Of a DNA stretch of 64,000 nucleotides, positions 1-9,201 are shown piece after piece. A program made the position numbers and the translations under genes. The notes under the pieces were generated by a model. It was not told where the DNA came from, did not search any database, and saw only the letters and a program-made list of their open reading frames with translations. Numbering within the stretch: position 1 is the stretch's first letter; the number at the start of each line of letters is the position of its first letter. Origin of the DNA: JAMXLO01 sp963799415 (GTDB lineage Bacteria; Pseudomonadota; Alphaproteobacteria; Acetobacterales; Acetobacteraceae); the NCBI GenBank assembly GCA_963799415.1, contig CAWCXI010000031.1, forward strand, positions 62,001 through 126,000, in the 5' to 3' direction.

Positions 1-302
1 ACCGGCAGGCTGTCGAACAGCGCGCCGTTCTGGAACAGCATGCCGATGCGGGAGCGGGCAGCGTCCTGCTCATGGCGGGGCAGGGGCAGGATGTCGACGC
101 CGTCAATCTCGATACGGCCGGAGTCCGCATCGATCAGGCCGAGGATGCATTTGAGCAGCACGGACTTGCCGGAGCCGGACCCGCCCAGCACGACCATCGA
201 GGTGCTCGGCATGATGTCGAGGTCGATGCCGTCGAGGACGAGTTTCTCGCCAAAGGATTTTCGGACGTCGCGCAGGCGGATCCTGGGCAGTGTTTCGGTC
301 AT
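1..302 (-). CDS. mlaF: MlaF-type ABC transporter ATP-binding protein (3' part beyond window edge)
   Basis: ATPase of the Mla/Ttg2 retrograde phospholipid (or toluene-tolerance) ABC system at the inner membrane. About 100 N-terminal residues are visible, from ATG at 302; the rest lies left of position 1. The Walker A motif GGSGSGKS sits near residue 38, preceded by a typical ABC N-terminal strand and followed by a Q-loop region (MLFQNGALFDSL) characteristic of the MlaF group. The matching permease mlaE lies upstream on the same strand with one small ORF between them. MlaD and other components, if present, would lie beyond the window edge. Identity as an ABC ATPase is certain; MlaF rests on the motif and the mlaE neighbour. 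Confidence 0.88.
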   Translation of the reverse strand, partial: MTETLPRIRLRDVRKSFGEKLVLDGIDLDIMPSTSMVVLGGSGSGKSVLLKCILGLIDADSGRIEIDGVDILPLPRHEQDAARSRIGMLFQNGALFDSLP

Positions 303-403
303 TCGATGTGACGTGCCGTCGTTGCTGCATGGCTTCTGGCATGCGGCACGCGCGCACGCCAGCCACGAAGCGATCGAGTGCGAGGTCGTGGCGCGGCTCG
401 CGG

Positions 404-453
404 GAGATTGCTTCCGGGATCGCGTCCGGGACCGCTGAGCTTCTCGCAATGAC
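404..453. repeat. Degenerate copy of dispersed REP-like repeat
   Basis: The interval begins GAGATTGCTTC and ends CTTCTCGCAATGAC, the same ends as the two 34-bp copies at 28252 and 30348, but with a longer, diverged middle. The ATTGC/GCAAT ends are inverted repeats. It lies between mlaF and the small upstream ORF, in a 169-bp gap with no other visible gene. Confidence 0.5.
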
Positions 454-471
454 CGGGTGCTGAGGCGGCTG

Positions 472-705
472 TCACTCCATCAGACTGCCGGCATGGCTGA
501 CATGCGTGGCGACGGCCGCGTTGCTGACGCCGTGGAGGTGGCTCGCAACGGCTGCGCCGCCGACCACCACGAGGATGCAAAGCGCGAACCGCGTCATGCT
601 CGTCGAGAGTGACCGCCGCTTCGGGCGCGGTTGGTTGCCGTACCAGTGGTTCTCGTACCAATTCTTGTCCGTCGGGAAGGGGAGCATCTTCGTCATCCTG
701 ATCAT
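472..705 (-). CDS. Small single-pass membrane protein of unknown function
   Basis: A 77-residue product that I do not recognise. The N-terminal third is polar and aromatic-rich (NWYENHWYGN), followed by a basic stretch (PRPKRRS) and one hydrophobic helix at about residues 38-55 (FALCILVVVGGAAVASHL), suggesting an anchored protein with the basic segment in the cytoplasm. It starts at ATG 705, with a GAGGC element upstream. It lies between mlaE and mlaF on the same strand, so it may be cotranscribed with them. Composition and context favour a real gene over a chance ORF, but no family is evident. Confidence 0.5.
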   Translation of the reverse strand: MIRMTKMLPFPTDKNWYENHWYGNQPRPKRRSLSTSMTRFALCILVVVGGAAVASHLHGVSNAAVATHVSHAGSLME

Positions 706-806
706 GTTGCCTCGGCGACAGTGAGTCGCGCCGTGACCGCATTGATCCGATGGACATGTTCACTCGGCTATGAATTGCTTCACAGGCTGATCGGCTGAGT
801 GATCGT

Positions 807-1592
807 CTATCGCGCGAAGAACATCTCGGTCAGCACATAGTCGAACGCCAGGATCAGGATCGATGCGCTGACCACCGCCGCCGTTGTCGCGGCGCCCACA
901 CCTTCCGCGCCGCCGCGGCTATTGTAGCCCTGATAGCATCCCATCAGGGTGATCAAAAACCCGAACACCGCAGCCTTAACCAAGCCTGACGTCACGTCCA
1001 TCGTCTGCATGAAATCCAGCGTGTTCCGCAGGTAGGTGTCCACGTTGAACCCGAGCTTCAGCGTGGACACGACGAAACCGCCGAGTACGCCGAGTATGTC
1101 GGCCACGACCACCAACAACGGCAGCGCCACGATGCCGGCCAGAAGGCGCGGCGCCACCAGGTATTTCATCGGATTGGTCGACAGTGTCGAGAGTGCGTCG
1201 ATCTGATCGGTGACGCGCATCGTGCCGATCTCGGCTGCCATCGCGGCACCGATGCGTCCCGACACCATCAGTCCTGCCAGCACCGGACCCAGCTCGCGCG
1301 TGATCGACAGCACCACCACGTTGGCCACCGCGCTTTCGGCAGAGAAACGGGCGAAGCCGGTATAGGACTGCAACGCCAGCACCATGCCGGTGAAGACCGC
1401 GGTGAGCGCGACGACAGGCAGGCTGAAATAGCCGATCTCCAGCAAAGCGCGTCCGAACAGCCGTCCGTAGAATGGCGGTCGCACCAGATGCGACAGGCCA
1501 ATCACGGCGAACAGCGTCAGCGAGCCGGTGGCGCGGCACGCGGCGATCACGCTGCGCCCTACGGCAGCGAGGCAGTTCAGGATCAGGTTCAC
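807..1592 (-). CDS. mlaE: MlaE-type ABC transporter permease
   Basis: Inner-membrane permease of the Mla/Ttg2 phospholipid transport system, 261 residues, the usual family length. It shows the conserved MlaE core: the segment around ITRELGPVLAGLMVSGR, then GAAMAAEIGTMRVTDQIDAL, and the PRLLAGIVALPLL helix. Five or six hydrophobic segments are apparent. The start is GTG at 1592, overlapping the alr stop codon as GTGA, so translation is probably coupled to alr. It partners the ATPase encoded at 1-302. Confidence 0.93.
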   Translation of the reverse strand: MNLILNCLAAVGRSVIAACRATGSLTLFAVIGLSHLVRPPFYGRLFGRALLEIGYFSLPVVALTAVFTGMVLALQSYTGFARFSAESAVANVVVLSITRELGPVLAGLMVSGRIGAAMAAEIGTMRVTDQIDALSTLSTNPMKYLVAPRLLAGIVALPLLVVVADILGVLGGFVVSTLKLGFNVDTYLRNTLDFMQTMDVTSGLVKAAVFGFLITLMGCYQGYNSRGGAEGVGAATTAAVVSASILILAFDYVLTEMFFAR

Positions 1593-2683
1593 GCGGACTT
1601 GTAGATGCGATGGAACCGGCGACCGAGCGAGGTCAACACCTCGTAGGCGTTGGTTGCCGCTGCAACGGCGAGATCATCCGGCGTCTGGTCCGGGCCGATG
1701 ATATCCAGCCATACGCCGGGAACCACGCCCGGAGCCTGTGTTGCGTCGAACGTGGTCAGGTCCATGGAGACACGCCCTACCAGCGGGACAGGCGTGCCGT
1801 CAAAGAACGCCCGTCCCTGATTGGAGAGCGAGCGATGCAGCCCGTCGGCATAGCCGATCGCGGCGGTGGCAATGCGGCTCGGGCCTGACGCGTGCCACGT
1901 GGCGTTGTAGCCGACATCGGTGCCGGCCGGCACGTCGCGCACGGTCAGCACGCGGGCGCGCAGGCGTACCGTGGGATGCATCGGGTTCGGCGCGTCGGGC
2001 GTCGGATTGATGCCGTAGAGCGCGGCGCCTGGTCGCGCGAGGTCGGAATGCCAGTCGGAGCCGAGAAAGATGCCGGACGAATTGGCGAAGCTGCGCGGTG
2101 CCGGCGGCAGTTTGGCGCAGGCGTCGGCGAAGCGTTGGCGCTGCCGCTCGTTCAGCGGATCGGTTCCGACCTCCGACGCAACGAGGTGCGTCATCACGTA
2201 GCGCAGCTCGATGCCGGCGAGCCGGGCATGATCCTGCTGGAGTACCGCCAGATCACGCGGATCGAGTCCAAGCCGCGACATGCCGGTATCGATGTGCAGG
2301 ATTGCCGGGAGAGTGCGCCCTGTGCCGCGTGCCATCGTCGCCCAGTCGTCGATTTCGGCGAGCGAGCCGAGCACAGGGACGATGTCGTGCGCGATATAGT
2401 CGGCTTCGGTCCCCGCGATCAGTCCGCCCAGCACAGCGAGCATCGCGTCGGGTACGAGCTCACGGATTTCCAAGGCCTCATCCAGCAAGGCGACGAAGAA
2501 GTGCCGGCAGGCTGCGGCGTAAAGCGCCTGCGCGACCCGGCGCGCGCCGAGACCATAGCCATCGGCCTTCACCACGCCGGCGACCGGGCCGGATGAATGC
2601 ATCGCGCACAGGAAGCGCCAGTTGGCGACTATGGCGGCGAGGTCGATTTCGAGAATCGCGCCGGCGTGCTCAGCCTTCGACAT
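1589..2683 (-). CDS. alr: Alanine racemase
   Basis: PLP-dependent racemase converting L-alanine to D-alanine for peptidoglycan, 364 residues. The PLP lysine is K39 in GVVKADGYGLG, and the second catalytic base is the tyrosine in VGYNATW near residue 260. The frame stays open upstream inside dnaB, but the start chosen is ATG 2683, which gives a family-typical N-terminus (ILEIDLAAI) and a 14-bp overlap with the end of dnaB. It is followed by mlaE with a GTGA overlap. The dnaB-alr order is common in proteobacteria. Confidence 0.95.
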   Translation of the reverse strand: MSKAEHAGAILEIDLAAIVANWRFLCAMHSSGPVAGVVKADGYGLGARRVAQALYAAACRHFFVALLDEALEIRELVPDAMLAVLGGLIAGTEADYIAHDIVPVLGSLAEIDDWATMARGTGRTLPAILHIDTGMSRLGLDPRDLAVLQQDHARLAGIELRYVMTHLVASEVGTDPLNERQRQRFADACAKLPPAPRSFANSSGIFLGSDWHSDLARPGAALYGINPTPDAPNPMHPTVRLRARVLTVRDVPAGTDVGYNATWHASGPSRIATAAIGYADGLHRSLSNQGRAFFDGTPVPLVGRVSMDLTTFDATQAPGVVPGVWLDIIGPDQTPDDLAVAAATNAYEVLTSLGRRFHRIYKSA

Positions 2684-4169
2684 GATCTGAATGTGCGCGG
2701 TCGAGATCGGCGAAGCGGGTGAACTCGGCCTCGAAGAACAACTGTATCGTGCCGGTCGGCCCATGCCGTTGCTTGGCGATGATCAGGTCCGCCTGGTTGT
2801 GCACGCGCTCCATCTGCCGGTGCCACTCATCGAGCGCTGCCTGGAACTTCTCCTCGCTATCGAACGCCGCAACCTTGGGCATGCGCTGCTCGAGATAGTA
2901 CTCGTCGCGGTAGATGAACATCACCGAGTCGGCGTCCTGTTCGATGGTGCCCGACTCACGCAGGTCCGATAGCTGCGGCCGCTTGTCCTCGCGCGATTCG
3001 ACGGCACGCGAGAGCTGTGACAGCGCCATCACCGGCACGTTCAGTTCCTTGGCGATCGCCTTCAGGCCCTGGGTGAGCTGGCCGATCTCCAGCACGCGGC
3101 TTTCCGGCCTGGTACCGGCCGCCGGGCGCATGAGCTGGAGGTAATCCACCACGATTAGCGCCAGCCCCTTGGTACGTTTCAGTCGCCGCGCGCGGGTGCG
3201 TAGCGCCGACAGCGTGATCGCCGGCGTGTCGTCGATCTCGATCGGCAGCGCGGCGATTTCGCGCGACACCTGCACGAATTTGTCGAAGTCGCGCTGGCTG
3301 ATGTCACCGCGGCGGATACGGTCGCTGGAAACCAGCGCTTCCTCGCTGAGCAGACGTGTGGCCAACTGCTCGGCGCTCATCTCCAGCGAGAAGATCCCGA
3401 CGCAACGTTTCGCCATTGCGTTCGGATCGGTAGCCCGCGCCTCCGCCATAAGGGACTTCGCGGCGCCGAAGGCGATCGCGGTGGCGAGCGAAGTCTTGCC
3501 CATGCCGGGCCGGCCCGCCAGGACCACAAGATCCGAGCCATGGAGCCCGCCCATCTTCGCATCCAGATCGCGCAACCCGGTGGTCAAGCCGGAGACATGG
3601 CCAGTGCGATTGAACGCACGCTCCGCACCCTGGATCGCTTCGGTCAGTGCGCGTTCGAAGCTTATGAAGCCGCCTGCGACGGCGCCATCGGTGGCGAGCT
3701 GGAACAGCGAATGTTCCGCCGCCTCGATCTGCAAGGCGCCGTCGAGTTCCGCATCGGCGCCGAACGCGTTGTTCACCACGGTCTCGCCGATGTCGATGAG
3801 CTGACGGCGCAGCCAGGCATCGTGGATGGTGCGGCCGTATTCGCTGGCATTGATGATGCCAACCATGGCGGTCAGAAGCTGGGCCAGGTAGGGAGTGCCG
3901 CCGACTTCCTCGAGGATGCCGGAGTGCTCGAATTCCGCTTTCAGAGTGACTGCGTCGGCGAGCTGGCCTGCCTCGATACGGCGGACGATCGCCTGGAAGA
4001 TGCGGCCGTGTATCGGATCGGCGAAGTGCTCCGGGGCCAGAAACTCCGAGACGCGCTCATAGGCGCGATTGTTGGCGAGCAGCGCACCGAGCAGCGCCTG
4101 CTCCGCCTGCACATTGGAGGGCGGGAGTCGCTGGGAGATGCCCAGGAGGGGCGAATCGATGGTGTTCAA
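2670..4169 (-). CDS. dnaB: Replicative DNA helicase
   Basis: Hexameric 5'-3' replicative helicase, 499 residues. The N-terminal DnaB domain (about residues 15-120; PPSNVQAEQALLGALL) is followed by the RecA-like ATPase with Walker A GRPGMGKTS at 219-227, Walker B in LIVVDYLQLM, and the conserved blocks SQLSRAVE and PQLSDLRESGTIEQDAD. The C-terminal IAKQRHGPTG motif is also present. There is no sign of an intein or other insertion. It heads the minus-strand run dnaB-alr-mlaE. Confidence 0.97.
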   Translation of the reverse strand: MNTIDSPLLGISQRLPPSNVQAEQALLGALLANNRAYERVSEFLAPEHFADPIHGRIFQAIVRRIEAGQLADAVTLKAEFEHSGILEEVGGTPYLAQLLTAMVGIINASEYGRTIHDAWLRRQLIDIGETVVNNAFGADAELDGALQIEAAEHSLFQLATDGAVAGGFISFERALTEAIQGAERAFNRTGHVSGLTTGLRDLDAKMGGLHGSDLVVLAGRPGMGKTSLATAIAFGAAKSLMAEARATDPNAMAKRCVGIFSLEMSAEQLATRLLSEEALVSSDRIRRGDISQRDFDKFVQVSREIAALPIEIDDTPAITLSALRTRARRLKRTKGLALIVVDYLQLMRPAAGTRPESRVLEIGQLTQGLKAIAKELNVPVMALSQLSRAVESREDKRPQLSDLRESGTIEQDADSVMFIYRDEYYLEQRMPKVAAFDSEEKFQAALDEWHRQMERVHNQADLIIAKQRHGPTGTIQLFFEAEFTRFADLDRAHSDHVEG

Positions 4170-4268
4170 GGTCAGCGCAGCATAGCGCGTCCAGGATGGA
4201 GTCGCAGCGGTCGCATTACGGGGATAACGAGGATATCGGGGATAGTTGAGGCCAGTGAATCGGCGCCG

Positions 4269-4291
4269 CCCCCTCCCGCGAGGGGAGGGGG
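4269..4291. terminator. G/C-rich perfect inverted repeat downstream of cfa
   Basis: A 9-bp perfect stem (CCCCCTCCC paired with GGGAGGGGG) with a 5-nt loop. It sits just past the cfa stop codon at 4305 and upstream of dnaB, in a 135-bp intergenic stretch. No T-tract follows, so it may be a Rho-assisted or mRNA-stabilising hairpin rather than a classical intrinsic terminator. The inverted repeat is seen directly; its function is inferred. Confidence 0.45.
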
Positions 4292-4304
4292 AGAACAGGT
4301 TGGT

Positions 4305-5561
4305 TCAGTCGCCCTGGCTCATCACGCTGGATTTCTGACGGCCGGAGGCCGACTCGAAGGCCGTGATGTAGTCGCGCGTCAGAGGCACGGCGGTCTGGCG
4401 ATGGGCGAGCTGGATCTGGAAGACCATGTGTCCCTCGCGGCGGAACGCGATCTCGGAGCCGCACAGGTAGAACTCGAACATGCGGCAGAACCGTTCGTCG
4501 TAAAGGGAGGCGATCGTGTCGCGATTCGCGATGAGGCGGCGGCGCCAGTGGCGCAGGGTTTCGGCATAATGCAGGCGGAGCACCTCGATGTCGGTGGCGA
4601 CCAGGCTGCTTTGCTCGACTCGCGGGATCACCTCGGACAGTGCCGGGCAGTAGCCGCCCGGGAAGATGTACTTGGCGATCCAGGGATTGGTGAAGCCGGG
4701 TCCGTCGCTGCGGCCAATCGCGTGCAGCAGTGACACGCCGTCCGGATTCAGGCAGCGCGCGACAGCATCGAAGAACTCGCGGTAATGGCCGACACCGACA
4801 TGCTCGAACATGCCGACCGACACGACGCGATCGAACGTGCGGTCGAGCGCGCGATAGTCGAGCAGTTCGAACGATACGCGATCACCGAGCCCCTCGGCCG
4901 CGGCGCGTCCGCGCGCCTCGGTCAACTGCTCGGTGGACAATGTGATGCCGAGCACGCGCGCGCCGTATTCGCGTGCCAGCGTCAGTGCGAGCCCGCCCCA
5001 GCCGCAGCCAATATCCAGCACCGTCAGATCCGGCCGGTCGAGGCATAATTTCGCGGCGATATGCCGCTTCTTGGCGATCTGCGCCTGCTCCAGGGTCTCG
5101 TCGCCCCGCGGGAAGTAGGCGCAGGAATACTGCCGGTCGCGATCGAGGAACAGGCTGTACAGTCGCCCGTTCAGGTTGTAGTGATGCGCCACGTTGCGCT
5201 GCGCGCGGTGCGCCGGATTGTATTGGTCGATGCGCCGCTTCAGTTGGCCGAGCGCGGCGCGGAACCGGCCGATGGGGTGGCCCGCGGCGTTCGCAGTCAG
5301 GTTTATCACCAGCACGTCAAGCGTCTGGTAGATGCCGCCCTCGCCGGGGATCAGCCCGCCGTCCATGTAGGCTTCGCCGACCGCCACCGCGGGATTGAGG
5401 ACCAGTCGGCGCACTGTCGCGGCATCGCGCAGCGTGATCGCCGCATCCGGACCGGAGCCGGCCGGCCCGGCATAGGTCGTCGCTCGTCCGTCGGGCCAGT
5501 GCACCGTCAGACGGCCGAGCACGATGAAGCGTCTCAGTATAGAATCAAGGGCAGCCTGCAT
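4305..5561 (-). CDS. cfa: Cyclopropane-fatty-acyl-phospholipid synthase family methyltransferase
   Basis: SAM-dependent enzyme that adds a methylene across unsaturated acyl chains of membrane phospholipids, 418 residues. The N-terminal lipid-binding region contains VGEAYMDGGL near residue 65. The Rossmann methyltransferase has motif I VLDIGCGWGGLAL near residue 185, then GITLSTEQL, FDRVVSVGMFEHVG, and the family-typical YIFPGGYCPALSEV. C-terminal residues HYAETLRHWRRR and FYLCGSEIAFR are also characteristic. It stands alone between dnaB and the fab cluster. Confidence 0.93.
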   Translation of the reverse strand: MQAALDSILRRFIVLGRLTVHWPDGRATTYAGPAGSGPDAAITLRDAATVRRLVLNPAVAVGEAYMDGGLIPGEGGIYQTLDVLVINLTANAAGHPIGRFRAALGQLKRRIDQYNPAHRAQRNVAHHYNLNGRLYSLFLDRDRQYSCAYFPRGDETLEQAQIAKKRHIAAKLCLDRPDLTVLDIGCGWGGLALTLAREYGARVLGITLSTEQLTEARGRAAAEGLGDRVSFELLDYRALDRTFDRVVSVGMFEHVGVGHYREFFDAVARCLNPDGVSLLHAIGRSDGPGFTNPWIAKYIFPGGYCPALSEVIPRVEQSSLVATDIEVLRLHYAETLRHWRRRLIANRDTIASLYDERFCRMFEFYLCGSEIAFRREGHMVFQIQLAHRQTAVPLTRDYITAFESASGRQKSSVMSQGD

Positions 5562-5643
5562 CCCGACCCCGCTCTTCGCAGCAGAGATTGGGATTACATT
5601 GCCGTAACCCTGTCGGGTTCGTCAAAACGCCGACGAGTCACCT

Positions 5644-6910
5644 TTAGTTCACTGCCCGAAAGATCACCGATGCATTCGTGCCACCGAAGCCGAAGCTGTT
5701 CGACAGTGCGCAGTCGATTTTGCGCTCTTGCGCGGTGTTGGCGACCCGGTCGATCACGCTCTCCCGGCTTGGCTCCTCCAGGTTCAGCGTCGGTGGCGCC
5801 ACACCGTCGCGGATCGCGAGGATGGAGAATATCGCCTCGACTGCGCCGGCCGCGCCGAGCAGGTGGCCAATCGCCGACTTGGTGGATGACATTGCCAGGC
5901 CTTCGGCCGAACTGCCGAACACCAGCTCCACCGCCTCGAGCTCCAGGTCATCGCCGAGCGGCGTGGAGGTGCCGTGCGCGTTCACGTACTGGATCTGCTC
6001 CGGCGTGATCCGTCCATTGCGCAGCGCCGCACGCATCGAGCGTGCAGCGCCGTCATGACCCTCGGACGGCGCGGTGATGTGGAAGGCATCGCCCGACATG
6101 CCGTAGCCGGCGATCTCGGCGATAGATATTCGCGCCGCGTCGCTTCGCGTGTTCGTATTCCTCCAGCACCAGCACACCGGCGCCCTCGCCCATCACGAAG
6201 CCGTCGCGGTCCTTGTCCCACGGCCGCGATGCTCTGGCCGGCTGATCGTTGAACCCGGTGGACAGCGCGCGCGACGCACAGAAGCCGGCGATGCCCAGCT
6301 CGCACACCGCAGCCTCGGCGCCGCCCGCGACCATGACGTCGGCGTCGCCCCACATGATCAGCCGTGCGGCGTCGCCGATCGCATGCACGCCGGTCGCGCA
6401 AGCGGTCACCGCGGAGTGGTTCGGCCCCTTGAAGCCGTACTTGATCGAGACATGGCCTGACGCGAGATTGATCAGCGCGGACGGGATGAAGAACGGCGAC
6501 AGCCGACGCGCGCGCCCTTCATGCACCAGAATCGACGCCTCGAAGATTGTCTGAAGGCCACCGATGCCCGAGCCGATCATCACGCCGGTGGCGCAGCGAT
6601 CGTCTTCGTTCTCGGGCATCCAGCCGGAATGCTCGACCGCCTCGGTCGCCGCGACGAGACCGAGATGGATGAAGCGGTCCATCTTCTTCACGTCCTTCAC
6701 CGGGATCCATTCGGCGATGTCGAGGCCGTACTCGGCCTTCACGCCCGTCGGCACCTGGCCTGCCACCTTGCAGGGCAGCTCCTTGGTGTCGAACGCCTGG
6801 ATCGCGCCGATGCCCAATTCGCTGTTGGTCAGACGCTGCCAGACATGCTCGACCCCGAGCCCCAGCGGACAGGCAATTCCCATGCCCGTCACCACCACAC
6901 GGCGCATCAC
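5644..6910 (-). CDS. fabF: 3-oxoacyl-ACP synthase II (KAS II), broken by a 1-base insertion
   Basis: Condensing enzyme elongating acyl-ACP in type II fatty acid synthesis. Read across the break it is about 421 residues, the normal FabF length. The first frame runs from MMRRVVVTGMGIACPLG through the active-site Cys region (VTACATGVHAIGDA) to KRRGANIY. The second frame resumes with AEIAGYGMSGDAFH, then VNAHGTSTPLGD, TKSAIGHLLGAAG and SNSFGFGGTNAS, supplying both catalytic histidines. One extra base near 6121-6122 accounts for the shift. It follows acpP on the same strand. Both halves are fully conserved, so this is more likely a sequence error than a dead gene. Confidence 0.9.
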
Positions 6911-6933
6911 TTGGACACTCCCCGATGGACCGC

Positions 6934-7172
6934 TCAGGCGGCCTTCTGCTTCTCGATGTATTCGATCGCATCCTTCACGGTGCTGATCTTCTCGGCGGCG
7001 TCCTCGGGGATTTCCACGCTGAACGCCTCCTCGAAGGCCATCACCAGTTCGACGGTGTCGAGGCTGTCGGCGCCGAGATCATCGATGAACGAGGCTTCGG
7101 GGTGACCTTGGCTTCCTCGACTCCCAGGTGCTCGACGACAATCTTTTTGACCTTGTCCGCGATCTCGCTCAT
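6934..7172 (-). CDS. acpP: Acyl carrier protein, broken by a 1-base deletion
   Basis: Acyl carrier protein of fatty acid synthesis; about 79 residues once corrected. It begins MSEIADKVKKIVVEHLGVEE. After KVT, one missing base near 7098-7099 throws the frame; the other frame then supplies the canonical remainder with GADSLDTVELVMAFEE (phosphopantetheine serine in DSL) and IPEDAAEKISTVKDA. The stop is at 6934-6936. It lies between fabG and fabF as in most proteobacteria. No intact ORF shows it, because the indel splits a very short gene. Confidence 0.9.
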
Positions 7173-7291
7173 CGGCTGTGCAACTCCTTCAGAAGGACAC
7201 GCCCGGGGGCTCGTGTCGCGGTACCCGCGCCGGACGAAGCTTTCGGGCGCTTAGCATGGTTTCCGAGGGCGCGCCAACAAGCCCGGCGGCC

Positions 7292-8035
7292 TCAAATCAT
7301 GGCCATCCCGCCATTAACATGCAGTGTAGCGCCGGTGACCCAACCGGCCTCGTCCGACGCGAGATAGACCACCGCGGCGGCAATGTCGTCTGGTTTGCCG
7401 ATCCGCCCCAGCGGGATCAATTCGGTCAAACGGGTCCGCTGCTGCTCGGACAGCCGATCCGTCATCGCCGTGGTCACGAAGCCGGGTGCCACCGCGTTCA
7501 CGGTTACGCCACGCGATGCGACCTCGTGGGCCAGCGCCTTGGTCATACCCACCAGCCCGGCCTTGGCGGCGGCGTAGTTGGCCTGGCCGGCGTTGCCGGT
7601 CGCGCCGACGATCGAGCTGATGTTGATGATGCGGCCCGCCCGCCGGCGCAGCATGCCCCGCAGCGTGGCGCGGGCGAGGCGGAACGGTGCCGACAGATCG
7701 ACGTCCAGCACCGACTGCCAGTCAGCGTCGCTCATCCGCAAAGCCAGCATGTCGCGAGTCATGCCGGCATTGTTGACCAGCGCCCAGAGCGGTCCCGCCA
7801 CCTGTTCCGCCGCCTCCACCAGCGTCTCGGCTGCGGCGGCATCGCTCAGGTCGGCGGGACAGACGAAGGTGCGCTCACCCAGTTCGGCGGCCAGCGAATC
7901 GAGCGCGTCCCGCCGAGTGCCGGACAGCACAACCACAGCCCCTTGGGCGTGCAGGGCACGGGCGATAGCGGCGCCGATGCCGCCGGAGGCGCCGGTGACG
8001 AGTGCCGGCTTGCCGTCGAGTTGGAACATCGTCAC
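7292..8035 (-). CDS. fabG: 3-oxoacyl-ACP reductase
   Basis: NADPH-dependent short-chain dehydrogenase reducing 3-oxoacyl-ACP, 247 residues. It has the nucleotide-binding TGASGGIG motif near residue 15, NNAGMTRD, the catalytic Ser in INISSIVG and YAAAK, and ends in VNGGMAMI as FabG proteins do. The start is GTG 8035, overlapping the fabD stop as GTGA; an ATG two codons downstream is possible. The fabD-fabG-acpP-fabF order supports assignment to fatty acid synthesis rather than to a generic SDR. Confidence 0.95.
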   Translation of the reverse strand: MTMFQLDGKPALVTGASGGIGAAIARALHAQGAVVVLSGTRRDALDSLAAELGERTFVCPADLSDAAAAETLVEAAEQVAGPLWALVNNAGMTRDMLALRMSDADWQSVLDVDLSAPFRLARATLRGMLRRRAGRIINISSIVGATGNAGQANYAAAKAGLVGMTKALAHEVASRGVTVNAVAPGFVTTAMTDRLSEQQRTRLTELIPLGRIGKPDDIAAAVVYLASDEAGWVTGATLHVNGGMAMI

Positions 8036-9001
8036 AGCACCTTCAGCAGGGCTTCGACCTCGGCCGGCGTGGCCGCCGAAGCGGTGGCGGCGTCGGGGGC
8101 GATGCGGCGGACGAGGCCGGACAGCACCTTGCCGGCGCCCAGTTCGACGAAGCTGTCAACGCCGAGTTCCACCATGGCGTTGACGCACTCGCGCCAGCGC
8201 ACCATGGCGGTGACCTGGCGGAACAGGAGATCGATGATCTCGGTGGGGTCGGTGGCCTTGGCGGCGGAGACGTTGGCGACCAGCGGCACGATGGGCGCGC
8301 GCGGCGGGGTATTCTCCAGGGCCTCCGCCATGACATCGGCGGCCGGAGCCATCAGTGCGCAGTGGAACGGCGCCGAGACCGGCAGCAGCATGGCGCGCCG
8401 CACACCCTTGGAGGCGGCCAGCGCGACGGCGCGCTCGACCGCGCCACGGTGGCCGGAGACCACGATCTGGCCGCCGCCGTTGTCGTTGGCCGGCTGGACC
8501 ACCTCGCGTTGGTTGGTCTCGCTGTCGGGGACCGGAGCGGCCTCGGCACAGATCTCCTCGGCCTGGGACATATCGGCGCCCAGCAGGGCGGCCATGGCGC
8601 CTTCGCCGGCGGGCACCGCCTTCTGCATGGCCTGGCCGCGCAGCTTGAGCAGGCGCGCGGCATCGGCAACCGAGAACGCCGCCGGCAGCGGCCAGCGCGG
8701 AGTATTCGCCGAGCGAGTGGCCTGCCACCACGACCGCCTTCTGGCGCAGCGTGAAGCCGCCCTCCTTCTCCAGGACGCGCAGCACCGCGAGCGAGTGGGT
8801 CATCAGGGCAGGCTGGGTGTTCTCGGTCAGGATCAGTTCTTCGGCGGGCCCCTCGAACATCAGCCGGGAGAGCTTCTGCTTCAGGGTCTCGTCCACCTCC
8901 TCGAACACCTCGCGGGCGGCCGGGAAGGCGGCGGCAAGATCGCGGCCCATGCCGACGGCCTGACTGCCCTGGCCCGGGAAGATGAAGGCATGAACCGGCA
9001 T
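8032..9001 (-). CDS. fabD: Malonyl-CoA:ACP transacylase, broken by a 1-base insertion
   Basis: Loads malonyl groups onto ACP. Corrected length is about 322 residues. The first frame gives AFIFPGQGSQAVGMG and the active-site GHSLGEYSALAA (Ser96). The second frame resumes at FSVADAARLLKLRGQAMQ and continues to the C-terminal region with PVSAPFHCALM (catalytic His) and ELGAGKVLSGLVRR. One extra G near 8682-8686 explains the break. First gene of the fab run; the divergent neighbour is the receiver gene at 9202. Confidence 0.9.
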
Positions 9002-9201
9002 GCGGTGTGCTCCCGTATGGGGCTGGCGCGGCGGGTTAACTATAGGTCACGAGAGTGTCAATGGAGAGCGGTGCACGTTTGGTTGCGGTATCAAAACATG
9101 ATTGCACTCAGCGGCACTTAATCGTTCGTTAGGCTCGCGCACTACAGAGTGCGGTCAGCGCATGCGGGCCGCTACCGCATCGGCATGGGGTCTGAAGTGG
9201 C

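Noticed and set aside
5644..9001. Interpretation of fabF, acpP and fabD as pseudogenes
   Set aside because: All three are fully conserved outside single-base breaks and normally essential; sequence error is the better explanation.
9033..9061. Promoter-like TTGACA and TATAGT upstream of fabD on the minus strand
   Set aside because: The two boxes are only 11 bp apart; the 17-bp spacing instead reaches TAACCC. Not enough to call a promoter.
7178..9121. Long open reading frame of about 647 codons on the plus strand antisense to fabG and fabD
   Set aside because: High GC gives long open frames on the opposite strand of real genes; the translation lacks domain motifs, and fabG/fabD are clearly coding on the minus strand.
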